The notes under the pieces: model-generated | What the model was told of the DNA's origin: nothing | Seen by the model: the letters and a program-made list of their open reading frames with translations, nothing else | Database searches by the model: none | Assembly (NCBI RefSeq): GCF_018860755.1 | Contig: NZ_JAHKPW010000089.1 | Span: forward strand, 1-64,000 | Direction of reading: 5' to 3' | Length of the DNA stretch: 64,000 bases | Source of the DNA: Colwellia sp. D2M02 | Lineage (GTDB): Bacteria; Pseudomonadota; Gammaproteobacteria; Enterobacterales; Alteromonadaceae | Shown here: positions 35,529 through 44,299 of the stretch, piece by piece | Layout of the letters: every line of letters begins with the position of its first letter | Numbering within the stretch: position 1 is the first letter of the stretch | Translations under genes and position numbers: made by a program

Positions 35529-37586
35529 CTAAGAGGCACTAGATAGTTTTGCTAGATATAGCCTAGAGCGAGGAGAAAGGTTTAGTTGAGCTTTAGGCTC
35601 TTTTATTTTAGTTATCAATTCATTAGCGATAACCGTATCCATCTCAAAGACAAATCGTGTAGCTTCAATTTCCTTTTTTGGCGTTGAAGACCAACCTTTT
35701 CGGTTCCAATCATCCAAGAGTTTATCTTTAGGGACAATTAGGTGTAAATGCTTAATTGCTCTGGTTATTGCAACATAAAATAGCCGCCTTTCTTCTTTAA
35801 GTTCATCATGAACCTTCGTTTGCAAAGACGCTAATTCTTTGGGTACTGATGGTTCATTGCTTATCCCTGGATAAGCGTTATCTTCTAAGCCGATGATGAT
35901 AACGTTATCCCACTCTAAGCCTTTAGAGCCATGCATAGTAGTTAAATGGTATTTCACATTATCTTCTTGATATTCTTTTGGCGTAATTAGGATAGTTAAT
36001 AAATCAGCAATCGTAATTTGGAAGGTATTCAAAAGTTGCAGCATAAAGCTAATACCGCGTAGTTGATCGTTTGATTCTCTACGCAGAATTGATGATTCAC
36101 TAATATTTGAAAATAGGTCCTTTTCATTGATGAATTTGTACACTTCTGAGGCATCATCTTCAGCTTTAAATGAATTCTGTATATCTTTAAGTGAATTAAA
36201 TATCTTGTGGTTAAGTCTATGTTTTAAATCGACAGAATCTTTAATGACTTTATAAAATTGCGTTTTATCCTTTGTAATGGCCTCAGTTAACTCATTGAGC
36301 ATACCTTTTGGCAACCTGAATCCAAGCTGTTTGAGGAAATTCTTTATTAACGGTTTAAAGCTTTTAATTGGACTTACTCTATTAAAGTCACCATCTATGG
36401 CTAAACACATTAATAACGCAAATAGTGTAATTTCAGGTCGGGAAACAAGTTTTTGTTTAGATGTCTTTACGCTATAAGGCAAGTTTAGTAGTTGAAGAAC
36501 AATCTCCGGCTCTATAAGGTCCGCATTAGACCTTGCAATAATAGCAGTAGAGTCAGTTGTCGAGTTTTTTTCACAATACTGGATAATTTTTAGGAGATTC
36601 CCTCCTTGGTGAATTGAAACTTCTGTATCAGCATTGTTAGGATGACTTATACAAAAACTATCATCTGAATAGTTATTATCAACCTTGTTTTTACTAATAA
36701 CAGAGTTAGCGACATACGCCAATTGGTGCCCATATCTAAAGGTATATGATAGGTTGTAAACTTTGCTTTCTTTAAAGTCTCTTTCGAATATTCCCTCAAT
36801 AAAATCAGGACGACTGCCTCGCCACTCATATATGCACTGGTTAACATCTCCGACAACCATTACGCTTGTACTTTGCTGAGTTATTCCTTTTATTAATTCA
36901 TTCTGTATGTAATTAACATCTTGATATTCATCAACAATTACTTGGCTAAAAATTGGAGTTGGGAATTGATTAGAACGAAGTAATTGAACCGCCTCAATCA
37001 ATGAATCATCAAAGGTTCTAAGGTTATATTGCTCCAATAACTCACAATACTTTCGGTATGAGCGTTTATTGTTTGTATCCACATCTTTGTAGTTAGGGTC
37101 ATTTTCTAAATCATCAGGCGTCAATTCTTCTAAGCGCCAGTTTGAAATGTTTAACTCTAACTTCTCGATATCATTATTATCAACGTAACTACCTTCGATT
37201 TGATTTCCGAATAAGTAGCACTCTCTTAATAAACCTTGGTATTTATAATCTTCCGGCCTGAGGAGTGTTTTTCGCTTTATTAATTTTGATTTTTGCGCTT
37301 CTTGAATTAACTTAAGAGCATAGCTGTTGAATGTTCTTACTTCTGGAGAATAGGCTAAGTTATATTTGCTAATCGCAACGTTTAGTTTATCTTGAAAACT
37401 TACTTGTGCAGCCTTGTTGTACATTAGGATAAGTATGCTTTGAGGGGGAATGCCTTTCGTAAGCAAGTTAGTAACACGCATTATCAATGTAGTTGTTTTA
37501 CCACTACCAGGTACGGCTTTAACTAGTGCATGACCATGGATATGCTCTGCTATCTTTCTTTGTTCTTTTGTTAATTTCTTACTCAT
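35529..37586 (-). CDS. UvrD/Rep-family ATP-dependent helicase
   Basis: The 685-residue superfamily 1 helicase shows motif I (VPGSGKTTT, about 25), motif II (VDEYQDVN), motif III (GDVNQCIYEWRGS), motif V (TMHGSKGLEWD) and motif VI (RRLFYVAITRA). It unwinds DNA with 3'-5' polarity by family. Its start overlaps the CoiA-like gene's stop by four bases, so the two form a coupled helicase-nuclease pair in the same operon. It is not the chromosomal UvrD or Rep by context. Confidence 0.92.
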   Translation of the reverse strand: MSKKLTKEQRKIAEHIHGHALVKAVPGSGKTTTLIMRVTNLLTKGIPPQSILILMYNKAAQVSFQDKLNVAISKYNLAYSPEVRTFNSYALKLIQEAQKSKLIKRKTLLRPEDYKYQGLLRECYLFGNQIEGSYVDNNDIEKLELNISNWRLEELTPDDLENDPNYKDVDTNNKRSYRKYCELLEQYNLRTFDDSLIEAVQLLRSNQFPTPIFSQVIVDEYQDVNYIQNELIKGITQQSTSVMVVGDVNQCIYEWRGSRPDFIEGIFERDFKESKVYNLSYTFRYGHQLAYVANSVISKNKVDNNYSDDSFCISHPNNADTEVSIHQGGNLLKIIQYCEKNSTTDSTAIIARSNADLIEPEIVLQLLNLPYSVKTSKQKLVSRPEITLFALLMCLAIDGDFNRVSPIKSFKPLIKNFLKQLGFRLPKGMLNELTEAITKDKTQFYKVIKDSVDLKHRLNHKIFNSLKDIQNSFKAEDDASEVYKFINEKDLFSNISESSILRRESNDQLRGISFMLQLLNTFQITIADLLTILITPKEYQEDNVKYHLTTMHGSKGLEWDNVIIIGLEDNAYPGISNEPSVPKELASLQTKVHDELKEERRLFYVAITRAIKHLHLIVPKDKLLDDWNRKGWSSTPKKEIEATRFVFEMDTVIANELITKIKEPKAQLNLSPRSRLYLAKLSSAS

Positions 37587-38557
37587 ACTTCTACTACTTT
37601 ATAATACTTACAGACTTTGGCCTCTGTGTAAGGAACGCTACTGTGTTTTATTGTGCAACTAACTTGTCCATCGTCCCAACCTGAAGCATTAGTACATTTT
37701 AAACAATTGGAATAGATGTTTCCTGGATCCATTTCTTTTACTAAATTGATTATGCTTTCCGTCTTAATACGCTTATCTAGAGCAACCGGCCAACAATTGT
37801 TAAGCGAAAGATCGTCTTCTGATAGATGGTTAAACGGTTTTTCGAGTTTGTTTAAACGACCACTGGCACTCAGAGTCCAAGTTTCAAACTTGTGAGAGGT
37901 TAAATTACAGTTTTGATGGCACTCTTTAACTGATTTTTCTTTTGCGCTGAAGTTATATAAGGAGATGTTAATATCGTTGATAGAGAAGTCAGACTCTTGA
38001 ATATACTTAATATCATTTTCATCATTCACTGATATTTCAATGATTGGAATACCAGAAGCAATCTTTTCTTCCGTGCATTCATGCGTAACAAAAATTTCGA
38101 TATAACATTTGCTGTCATTATCAGTATTAACCAACATGACATCTGGGGTGAAACCTGTGCTTTTATCGTATAGCTCTAAAATCGCTTCATTAAATAAACT
38201 TCTTAGATTGTATTTGGCTTCAACTAAATTAGTACAACTAATACTGTCATCCTGTAAAAATGATTTCTTTTTACTCTGGCAAGTTATAGCTCGTTTCAGA
38301 ATAAGGGCTATAGGGTCTTTAAAATCATTAAACCTATTATAAAAGGCATTTTTAGCGGCATTGTGAAGGTAGCTTTCGTAACTACAAGTCGCATTATTAT
38401 GACGAAAATGATGAACGTTAAATTTACCTTGGACCGCGACCATTTCTTCACGACAACCAGGACAAGTGTATGAGTTATGCTTTATAACATTTGATATGTG
38501 GGTCAACATACCTGAGCAATCATTCGCATAGGCGTACTGGGCAGAAGAAACTACCAT
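37583..38557 (-). CDS. CoiA-like nuclease paired with the helicase
   Basis: The 324-residue protein has an N-terminal zinc-ribbon (CPGC about 32-35, then HHFRH and C about 58), as in competence protein CoiA. A PD-(D/E)XK-like core follows (TPDVMLV with Asp about 139, YIEIFVTHE with Glu about 154). A second Cys cluster (NCLKC) occurs near residue 286. CoiA domains are nuclease-like and act on DNA in competence or defence settings (family knowledge). It is the first gene of the leftward pair with the UvrD helicase. Confidence 0.75.
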   Translation of the reverse strand: MVVSSAQYAYANDCSGMLTHISNVIKHNSYTCPGCREEMVAVQGKFNVHHFRHNNATCSYESYLHNAAKNAFYNRFNDFKDPIALILKRAITCQSKKKSFLQDDSISCTNLVEAKYNLRSLFNEAILELYDKSTGFTPDVMLVNTDNDSKCYIEIFVTHECTEEKIASGIPIIEISVNDENDIKYIQESDFSINDINISLYNFSAKEKSVKECHQNCNLTSHKFETWTLSASGRLNKLEKPFNHLSEDDLSLNNCWPVALDKRIKTESIINLVKEMDPGNIYSNCLKCTNASGWDDGQVSCTIKHSSVPYTEAKVCKYYKVVEV

Positions 38558-38909
38558 TTACTACTCTTCCATGAACACTGTATTTCTATAGAAGTTAATC
38601 TTTTCATTAAACATGGATTTTATCAACGGTAATAGCCACTAATACCTCTAATTCTGATTTAATAGTCCATATTTTATAAATCATAAAGCTCGTTATTTTG
38701 ATTTATAAATTCCAATGATTTAAATCATCTTAATCGTTTTGAGCAAACGGGTGCGCTTTCTGGTGCTCTTCTTTTAATCCACTAATGGTTACGAAAGTAT
38801 ATTCTTGTGTAGTGGATAAGTAGTTTTGGACTTTTTTTACAAGATTTAATCAAGTAAAATATGATGAATATCAAGAAGGAATTACTTAAATATATTAACG
38901 GAGTTTAAT
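38558..38909. other. Divergent promoter region between nuclease-helicase pair and biosynthetic operon
   Basis: These 352 bases separate two divergent operons. The stretch is AT-rich, has no gene that I can support, and must hold promoters for both sides. A GGAG ribosome site at 38900-38903 serves the TTG start at 38910. Confidence 0.5.
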
Positions 38910-39458
38910 TTGCTATTCCCTCAAGTTGCAGTTGTAGGCAACGCTAGAATCACTTCTGACAATATAAAAATTTTATCCGAACAAGTTGGACAAATAATCA
39001 GCGAACTCGGTTTCAATCTTGTTTGTGGTGGATTAGGTGGAGTAATGGAAGCTGCATGCTTTGGTCACCATTCTGTTTCAAATAATAACAAATGTATAGG
39101 AGTACTCCCATCCTATGATGAAAGAACAGCTAATCCCTATATTGATATAGTGATTCCATCTGGGTTAGATATTGGAAGGAATCAGCTTGTTGTAGCGAGT
39201 GGGTTTGCTGTTGTTGTTATCGGTGGTGGTTCAGGAACACTAAGTGAAATAGCATTAGCTTCACAAATAGGTAAGCATATTTTACTTATGAAAGGTTCAG
39301 GTGGTTGGGCGGACAAGCTAACAGAAGAGTATTTGGATCACCGTCAAAACTCTAAATTGTACCATATAACTAATTTACAACAGCTTCGCACAACGCTAGT
39401 AGAACTTTCTCAGAAAGAAGTTAAATCAGGCAGTATTGATAGTGGTCATAATAGATGA
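38910..39458 (+). CDS. LOG-family nucleotide-binding protein
   Basis: The 182-residue protein has a Rossmann-like fold with the LOG-family signatures CGGLGGVMEAA (about 39-49) and VVIGGGSGTLSEIALA (about 105-120). LOG proteins release cytokinin-like bases from nucleotide phosphates; the TIGR00725 subgroup seen here often has unknown substrates. The TTG start is preceded by GGAG. It is the first gene of a seven-gene rightward operon, with the next gene overlapping by four bases. Substrate is unknown. Confidence 0.8.
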   Translation: MLFPQVAVVGNARITSDNIKILSEQVGQIISELGFNLVCGGLGGVMEAACFGHHSVSNNNKCIGVLPSYDERTANPYIDIVIPSGLDIGRNQLVVASGFAVVVIGGGSGTLSEIALASQIGKHILLMKGSGGWADKLTEEYLDHRQNSKLYHITNLQQLRTTLVELSQKEVKSGSIDSGHNR

Positions 39459-40420
39459 AACTCCTGATCCCAGTTAGTTATTTTTTTAATCAGCCTCGTA
39501 GCGAAATTTGGCAACTAGATACAGAAACTAAGACAAAAACGCTAGAGTTTAAATTACCTAATAATCCCCTGCCGGTAAAAGGTAAAGGCATTACTTGTCT
39601 ATCATGGCTTGATTCAGAAACACTTGTAGGTTGTGATTTTAATAGTGTTTTTCTGGTAGATTGGACCTTAAAAAAAGTTATTAAAGTTAGCCAAGCTGCT
39701 GACTTTAATGACTTACATCATTTACGTGTTAATTTTCAAAGCATTGTCGTTGCTAATACAGGTAGAGATCGTCTCGAAATTTTAGATAATCAGCTTCGCC
39801 ATATCGACAATATCGACTTGTTATCTGCTGAGGAAGTAGATACTCGTTTAAATGGAAATTATAAATTAACTGGCGACTATTATGATAGCGATATATCACA
39901 TAAACCTTTTAATCAACGTAAAGTACCTGACAAATATCACGTTAATCATGTAATGCAAGATAGTAAGCTACTAAACAACCAAGTTATTGCGACAAGTTTT
40001 AAAAGAAAAGTACTTTTAAATGCACAAACACTCGAAGTTGTAAGTAACGAGCTTCCAACAGCACCTCATGATGGGGTTATTTATAACGAATTTATATGGG
40101 TTACTACGGTTTCTGGTCAGGTTTATCGTTCTCGAAATTCGATACCTTTTGAATTTGTTCCATTTTATAACCTTTTTAAACACGCGAAGTTTAAAGGATG
40201 GTGCCGAGGGTTGTTAATTGAAGGCAATGACATGTTTATTGCTATTACCGCTGTTTACGAAAGCAGCGACAGAACAAACTGGTTAGACTGTTCCATCGAT
40301 AATACCAAATCAGGTATCTATCAAATCGACTTAACGACCTTAGAAATTAAACACTTTTTTGATTTTAGCCACGAAGACGGTTCGCGGTTGTTTTCCATAA
40401 TTTTGAATCAACATGCCTAG
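39455..40420 (+). CDS. Beta-propeller-like protein of unknown function
   Basis: The 321-residue protein has no certain family. Repeated beta-rich units and spaced His residues (NDLHHLRV, YHVNHVM, APHDGVI) resemble a metal-binding six-bladed propeller of the SMP-30/NHL type. No signal peptide is present, so it should be cytoplasmic. The ATG overlaps the stop of the LOG gene by four bases and its own 3' end overlaps the deacetylase gene by eight, so it is part of the operon. A lactonase or lyase role is possible but not shown. Confidence 0.6.
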   Translation: MKLLIPVSYFFNQPRSEIWQLDTETKTKTLEFKLPNNPLPVKGKGITCLSWLDSETLVGCDFNSVFLVDWTLKKVIKVSQAADFNDLHHLRVNFQSIVVANTGRDRLEILDNQLRHIDNIDLLSAEEVDTRLNGNYKLTGDYYDSDISHKPFNQRKVPDKYHVNHVMQDSKLLNNQVIATSFKRKVLLNAQTLEVVSNELPTAPHDGVIYNEFIWVTTVSGQVYRSRNSIPFEFVPFYNLFKHAKFKGWCRGLLIEGNDMFIAITAVYESSDRTNWLDCSIDNTKSGIYQIDLTTLEIKHFFDFSHEDGSRLFSIILNQHA

Positions 40421-41216
40421 TCAACCAAGAATATATATGCTTCATAGGGTTTTGAAATCTTACGACCCCAATAATTACTATTTTCATCGCAATACTGCCA
40501 TCAGTTGGGAAAGGTTCTTAAATCTGTTAGATGAAATCCAAGGAAACGGATGGACCACTCGACCAATATCTTATATTTCCTCAGGCTACACTAGCAGAGA
40601 TATCTTTATTACTTTTGATGATGGGTATAGTGATAACAGAGAAGCATTAGACGAAATACTTAGAAGAGGTATGCTCGCTACAGTTTATCCTGCTAGGGAT
40701 TTTGTAAAAAATAGATTTTCTCCCATTGATGATATGGCTCACCATTTAATGGCTGAGCCAGTTATCTCAAAAGAAATAGGTGAATCGCTATTAAATGGTC
40801 GCTTAAAAAAAATACTTAGGGCAATCTCTGCACCAAGATACCGATATTTAAGAAATAAATGGTTTGGAATAGAGCAAGATGCTATGAATCCTTTTTTATT
40901 TATGACTGAAGAATTACTTTTACACTACAGTAAGTTAGGAGTTGAGGTGGGAATTCATGGAAGTAGCCATAGAGTTTTCACACAATTACCAAAAAGCTCA
41001 CTGATGAATGAAATTACTGATAGTGTCAATTGGATTTTAAATCTCACAAATATTTATCCAAAGTCTATTTGTTTTCCTCATGGTAAGCATGACATTGAAG
41101 TTGTTGCGTTATCTTTAAAGCATACAAACCTATTATTAGGTGTTGAAGGTGGCAGCTTTTGCACTCCTGTACTTCCAAGAATCCATATTAAAGAACACGA
41201 AAATGTTAGAACCTGA
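40413..41216 (+). CDS. Polysaccharide deacetylase-family protein (NodB fold)
   Basis: The 267-residue protein has the NodB motif ITFDDGYSDN (about 68-77), where the second Asp would bind metal, and GIHGSSHR (about 179-186) as the His motif. A C-terminal FPHGKHD segment could be a later motif. It would remove an acetyl or formyl group from an amino sugar or related compound by family. There is no signal peptide, so the substrate is probably intracellular. Overlaps on both sides show translational coupling. Confidence 0.85.
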   Translation: MPSQPRIYMLHRVLKSYDPNNYYFHRNTAISWERFLNLLDEIQGNGWTTRPISYISSGYTSRDIFITFDDGYSDNREALDEILRRGMLATVYPARDFVKNRFSPIDDMAHHLMAEPVISKEIGESLLNGRLKKILRAISAPRYRYLRNKWFGIEQDAMNPFLFMTEELLLHYSKLGVEVGIHGSSHRVFTQLPKSSLMNEITDSVNWILNLTNIYPKSICFPHGKHDIEVVALSLKHTNLLLGVEGGSFCTPVLPRIHIKEHENVRT

Positions 41217-41883
41217 TAAGACTTTGCTATGCACACTTAGGCGTCAATTTGAAACCTTTCCTTTTCATAACTTAGGGCAACTTCTCGCAAAAGAAACTTG
41301 TATTGGAGGCACTTGCTTTGACCAAGCATTAAAATTAAAACATGATTTAATAAAGTTGGGTTACGAAGCTTCAATACATGAAGCTATAGTTTGCTTAACT
41401 GGAGATAAATCTCATCGTCTAGTTAAAGTTGAAAACAGCAAGAACATTAGTTTTCTGGATGCGGGCTCTGGATGGCCAACTCTTTATCAAGCGCATAGCC
41501 GACAAAAGCAATATATATCTCAAGTTGCCAGTATTCAATTTCGCATTACCAAAAAGTCAAACAACCTTTTGATAGAGCGTTATGATGAGGTTTCTTGGCG
41601 TGAGATGAACAGGATCTCCATTATCCCTCAGCAAGAAGCTGTTATCATAGCAAAGTACAAAAGACGTTATTTACAGCCACTACCTTATGACAATGAATTA
41701 AGGTTTTGTTGGCTAGAACAGCAGAAATTTCATCGGATTACTGGTAGTACCTTGAGGGTTTTTGAATCTAATAAAGAGACTAAACGAGTTAATTTAAGCT
41801 CTACTGATATAGTCAAACACGTAAACAACTTCTTTCCAGAACTAGTTTCTGATTTAAGTTTGTATTTAGAGAGATTCCAATAA
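41203..41883 (+). CDS. Arylamine N-acetyltransferase-like enzyme
   Basis: With the ATG at 41203 the protein has 226 residues and begins MLEPDKTLLCTLRRQF. It shows the NAT-like triad: Cys in GGTCFDQ (about 37), His in KSHRLVKV and Asp in FLDAGSG. The conserved FPFHNLGQL near the N-terminus also fits. NATs transfer acyl groups to amines, and relatives act as amide synthases in antibiotic pathways (family knowledge). An earlier GTG at 41140 lies deep in the deacetylase gene and is not used. The gene overlaps its neighbours on both sides. Confidence 0.75.
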   Translation: MLEPDKTLLCTLRRQFETFPFHNLGQLLAKETCIGGTCFDQALKLKHDLIKLGYEASIHEAIVCLTGDKSHRLVKVENSKNISFLDAGSGWPTLYQAHSRQKQYISQVASIQFRITKKSNNLLIERYDEVSWREMNRISIIPQQEAVIIAKYKRRYLQPLPYDNELRFCWLEQQKFHRITGSTLRVFESNKETKRVNLSSTDIVKHVNNFFPELVSDLSLYLERFQ

Positions 41884-43379
41884 TGTGCGGTTTCGTTGTA
41901 TCAATAACTAAAACTAAATGTATCAATACGCCCGATAGGTGTATTGGTCAAGATATATTATTGCGTGGTGAAGACTCTGTCACATCAACGATAACTTCTG
42001 TCGGTGGCTTTTATATCAAAATAGAGTTTGCTCACTTATTTATTACAACACCAAGTGTTGTTCAACCTATTCAGAATTTAAAGAAAACATTAGTGATTAA
42101 TGGAGAAATATATAATTACCATGAAATGGCAGAGTTGCTAGGTCTTGACGCTAGTTTAACCAATGATTCCGATGTCTTTTTTCAGTATATTAATAAGTTT
42201 GGTTTAAAGAAAGCACTTACCGTGGCTAACGGGATGTTTTCTGGTGTATTAATAAATAATGAGACAGGTCAATTCGATTTATTCACCGACCATTTAGGAA
42301 AAAAACCTCTCATCATTTGGAACAGTCTGTACGGTTGGCATATTGGTACAGGTATAGATTCAAACCTATTCAAGGAAGAAACGAATAACTTGCGAGTTTT
42401 GTCACCAGGTAGTTATGAATTTCATTGTGAAAACGGAAACTTAACGTCAAAGTTTCGATATAAAAACGAAAATTCATTGGACGCACATGCTAGTTTATCT
42501 AAACTACTAGAGTCATCTATATCATTAAGAACAAATACGAAAAAACCTTTTGCTATTGCTCTGAGTGGAGGGTTAGATAGTTCTATAATTGCCGCTATTG
42601 TAGAAACAAAATTACATTTAAAGCCCCAATATTATGTCGTAGGATCTTCGTTTCCAGACAAAGTTATAGAGTTAGCTAAACATTTAAACATTCCTAACAA
42701 TCGGTTAGTACTAGTTCCACCACCAACTCAAAGCAACTTTAAAGAACTCTTATTTCAAACATGTAAAATAACAAAGAGTTTTAACCCTTCTATAGTCTCA
42801 AATGGATTATCAACTCTTCTGCTTTGCCAAGCTATTAAAAATGATGGCTTTAGGATTCTACTTTCAGGTGAAGGAGCTGATGAATTCTTTTGTGGCTATC
42901 AAGGGATGTATAACGGTAGCAACAACCCTGAAAAGATGCGTTCATCACTGGTTAAAAATTTATATTTTACTGAATTACGTCGACTAGATTTAATTAGTGC
43001 TAGTTGTAGTGTTGAGGTTCGCTGCCCGTTTTTGGATAAAAGAGTGACTCAATTTGCTCTTTGCTTGAATGCTAAAGATTTATGTTGTGTAACAGAGAGT
43101 ACAGGTAAAATTAAACTGCGAAACGAATTCACTGGTCTTTTACCTGACTCTATAGTTCATGCACCTAAAGAGCCATTTGATATCACCGCTGGAATTCAAA
43201 AACTTGTAATTGACGAATTAAGTAATATATCTAGTTCTGAGCGAGATGCACTAGAAATAGTTTTTAGTGAAGTATTTGGTGATACACCATTGAAATATCA
43301 CCCATATTTTTCACATTACCCTGCATTTGATAAGATGATTGACAATAGAAAACGTAAATATGAACTAACTTACAATTAA
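41883..43379 (+). CDS. Asparagine synthetase (glutamine-hydrolysing)
   Basis: The 498-residue protein starts MCGF, with the nucleophilic Cys2 of the class II glutaminase domain. VINGEIYN and later DHLGKKPL support that domain (about 1-190). The synthetase domain has the PP-loop SGGLDSS (about 224-230) and LLSGEGADEFFCGY. It would amidate an acid using glutamine ammonia and ATP. Such enzymes occur in antibiotic, lasso-peptide and glycan loci as well as in asparagine synthesis. The start overlaps the previous stop by one base. It is a little shorter than AsnB (about 550 aa), so the substrate may not be aspartate. Confidence 0.88.
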   Translation: MCGFVVSITKTKCINTPDRCIGQDILLRGEDSVTSTITSVGGFYIKIEFAHLFITTPSVVQPIQNLKKTLVINGEIYNYHEMAELLGLDASLTNDSDVFFQYINKFGLKKALTVANGMFSGVLINNETGQFDLFTDHLGKKPLIIWNSLYGWHIGTGIDSNLFKEETNNLRVLSPGSYEFHCENGNLTSKFRYKNENSLDAHASLSKLLESSISLRTNTKKPFAIALSGGLDSSIIAAIVETKLHLKPQYYVVGSSFPDKVIELAKHLNIPNNRLVLVPPPTQSNFKELLFQTCKITKSFNPSIVSNGLSTLLLCQAIKNDGFRILLSGEGADEFFCGYQGMYNGSNNPEKMRSSLVKNLYFTELRRLDLISASCSVEVRCPFLDKRVTQFALCLNAKDLCCVTESTGKIKLRNEFTGLLPDSIVHAPKEPFDITAGIQKLVIDELSNISSSERDALEIVFSEVFGDTPLKYHPYFSHYPAFDKMIDNRKRKYELTYN

Positions 43380-43411
43380 TTTATAAGTATAAAAACAGTT
43401 CCCTAAATGAA

Positions 43412-44299
43412 ATGGCATTAATGCCCAATGTATATAACCCAAATATGGCTGCAATTTTGAATTCCGAATTATCAATTTTTAGAAAGTTTATACATATACC
43501 CTCTTACGTTAAACATCCGACAGGTAATATTGAAGCAATAAACTTCATTACTAGTCACCTTGAAAGCATAGGCTTTAAAATTCAAATTAGAGGGGATGAA
43601 TTGTCTGAGCAACCAACTATTGTTGCAAAATATTTAGGACATAAAAGTAATCGAAAAGTGGTTATTTATGGCCATTATGACGTTGCTTTAGTAAAAGATT
43701 CAAAAAACTGGGTTTCTGATGATCCGTTTACTTTGGAAGAAGTCGAAGGCAGAGTTTACGGTAGAGGAATTGCTGACAATAAAGGGCCTCTACTTTCTCG
43801 TATACAAGCTATTACTGAACTTATAAAGTCTGATAAGCCTGTACCTCAAATATTATGGTTAATTCAAGGGGAAGAAGAAATAATTGAAGGCGAAAGAGTG
43901 GCGCATAAGGTATTCAAGAATGAAATCCCTTCTTTTGGTGCTAATCTATACATTGAAGAAACTGGCTTTAACGATTTAGTAACGAATGAGCAAATCGCTT
44001 TCTTGTGGTCACGTTCTGTTCCAGAAAAACAGTTATATAAGTGGCACTCCTTGCTCAATAACTCGCTAAACCAACCTAGAATTGAATTCAGACATTTGAA
44101 TAAACTAAATGGGATAGAAGCATGTCCCCTTTTATCTAATCTTCCTCAAAATTCCATTTATATTGGATTTGGTCCAAATGATAAATTACACAACATACAT
44201 CAAGATAATGAATCTTTAGCTAAATCAAAACTATTACAGCATAAAAATCAGTTCAAGAAATTCATTACCTTATTTGCAGAGGCTACAGATGTGGAGTGA
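43412..44299 (+). CDS. Short M20-family metallohydrolase
   Basis: The 295-residue protein has the M20 catalytic core: GHYDVAL (His about 88, Asp about 90), GRGIADNKGP (Asp about 120) and QGEEEI (Glu about 153-154), followed by LYIEETG. After about residue 185 it jumps to a short C-terminal region with FGPNDKLHNIHQDNES (the last His motif). The usual dimerisation/lid domain of about 110 residues is missing. The core residues look intact, so it could be a monomeric dipeptidase or amidase. It lies 32 bases after the asparagine synthetase gene. Confidence 0.8.
   Translation: MALMPNVYNPNMAAILNSELSIFRKFIHIPSYVKHPTGNIEAINFITSHLESIGFKIQIRGDELSEQPTIVAKYLGHKSNRKVVIYGHYDVALVKDSKNWVSDDPFTLEEVEGRVYGRGIADNKGPLLSRIQAITELIKSDKPVPQILWLIQGEEEIIEGERVAHKVFKNEIPSFGANLYIEETGFNDLVTNEQIAFLWSRSVPEKQLYKWHSLLNNSLNQPRIEFRHLNKLNGIEACPLLSNLPQNSIYIGFGPNDKLHNIHQDNESLAKSKLLQHKNQFKKFITLFAEATDVE

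Noticed and set aside
41140-41202. Longer N-terminus for the NAT-like protein from a GTG at 41140
   Set aside because: It would lie 77 bases inside the deacetylase gene with no ribosome site, and the family N-terminus fits the ATG at 41203.
41203-43379. Lasso-peptide cluster (protease plus macrolactam synthetase)
   Set aside because: The asparagine synthetase retains Cys2 and the glutaminase domain, no precursor peptide or recognition element is seen, and the upstream enzyme fits the NAT fold rather than a lasso protease.
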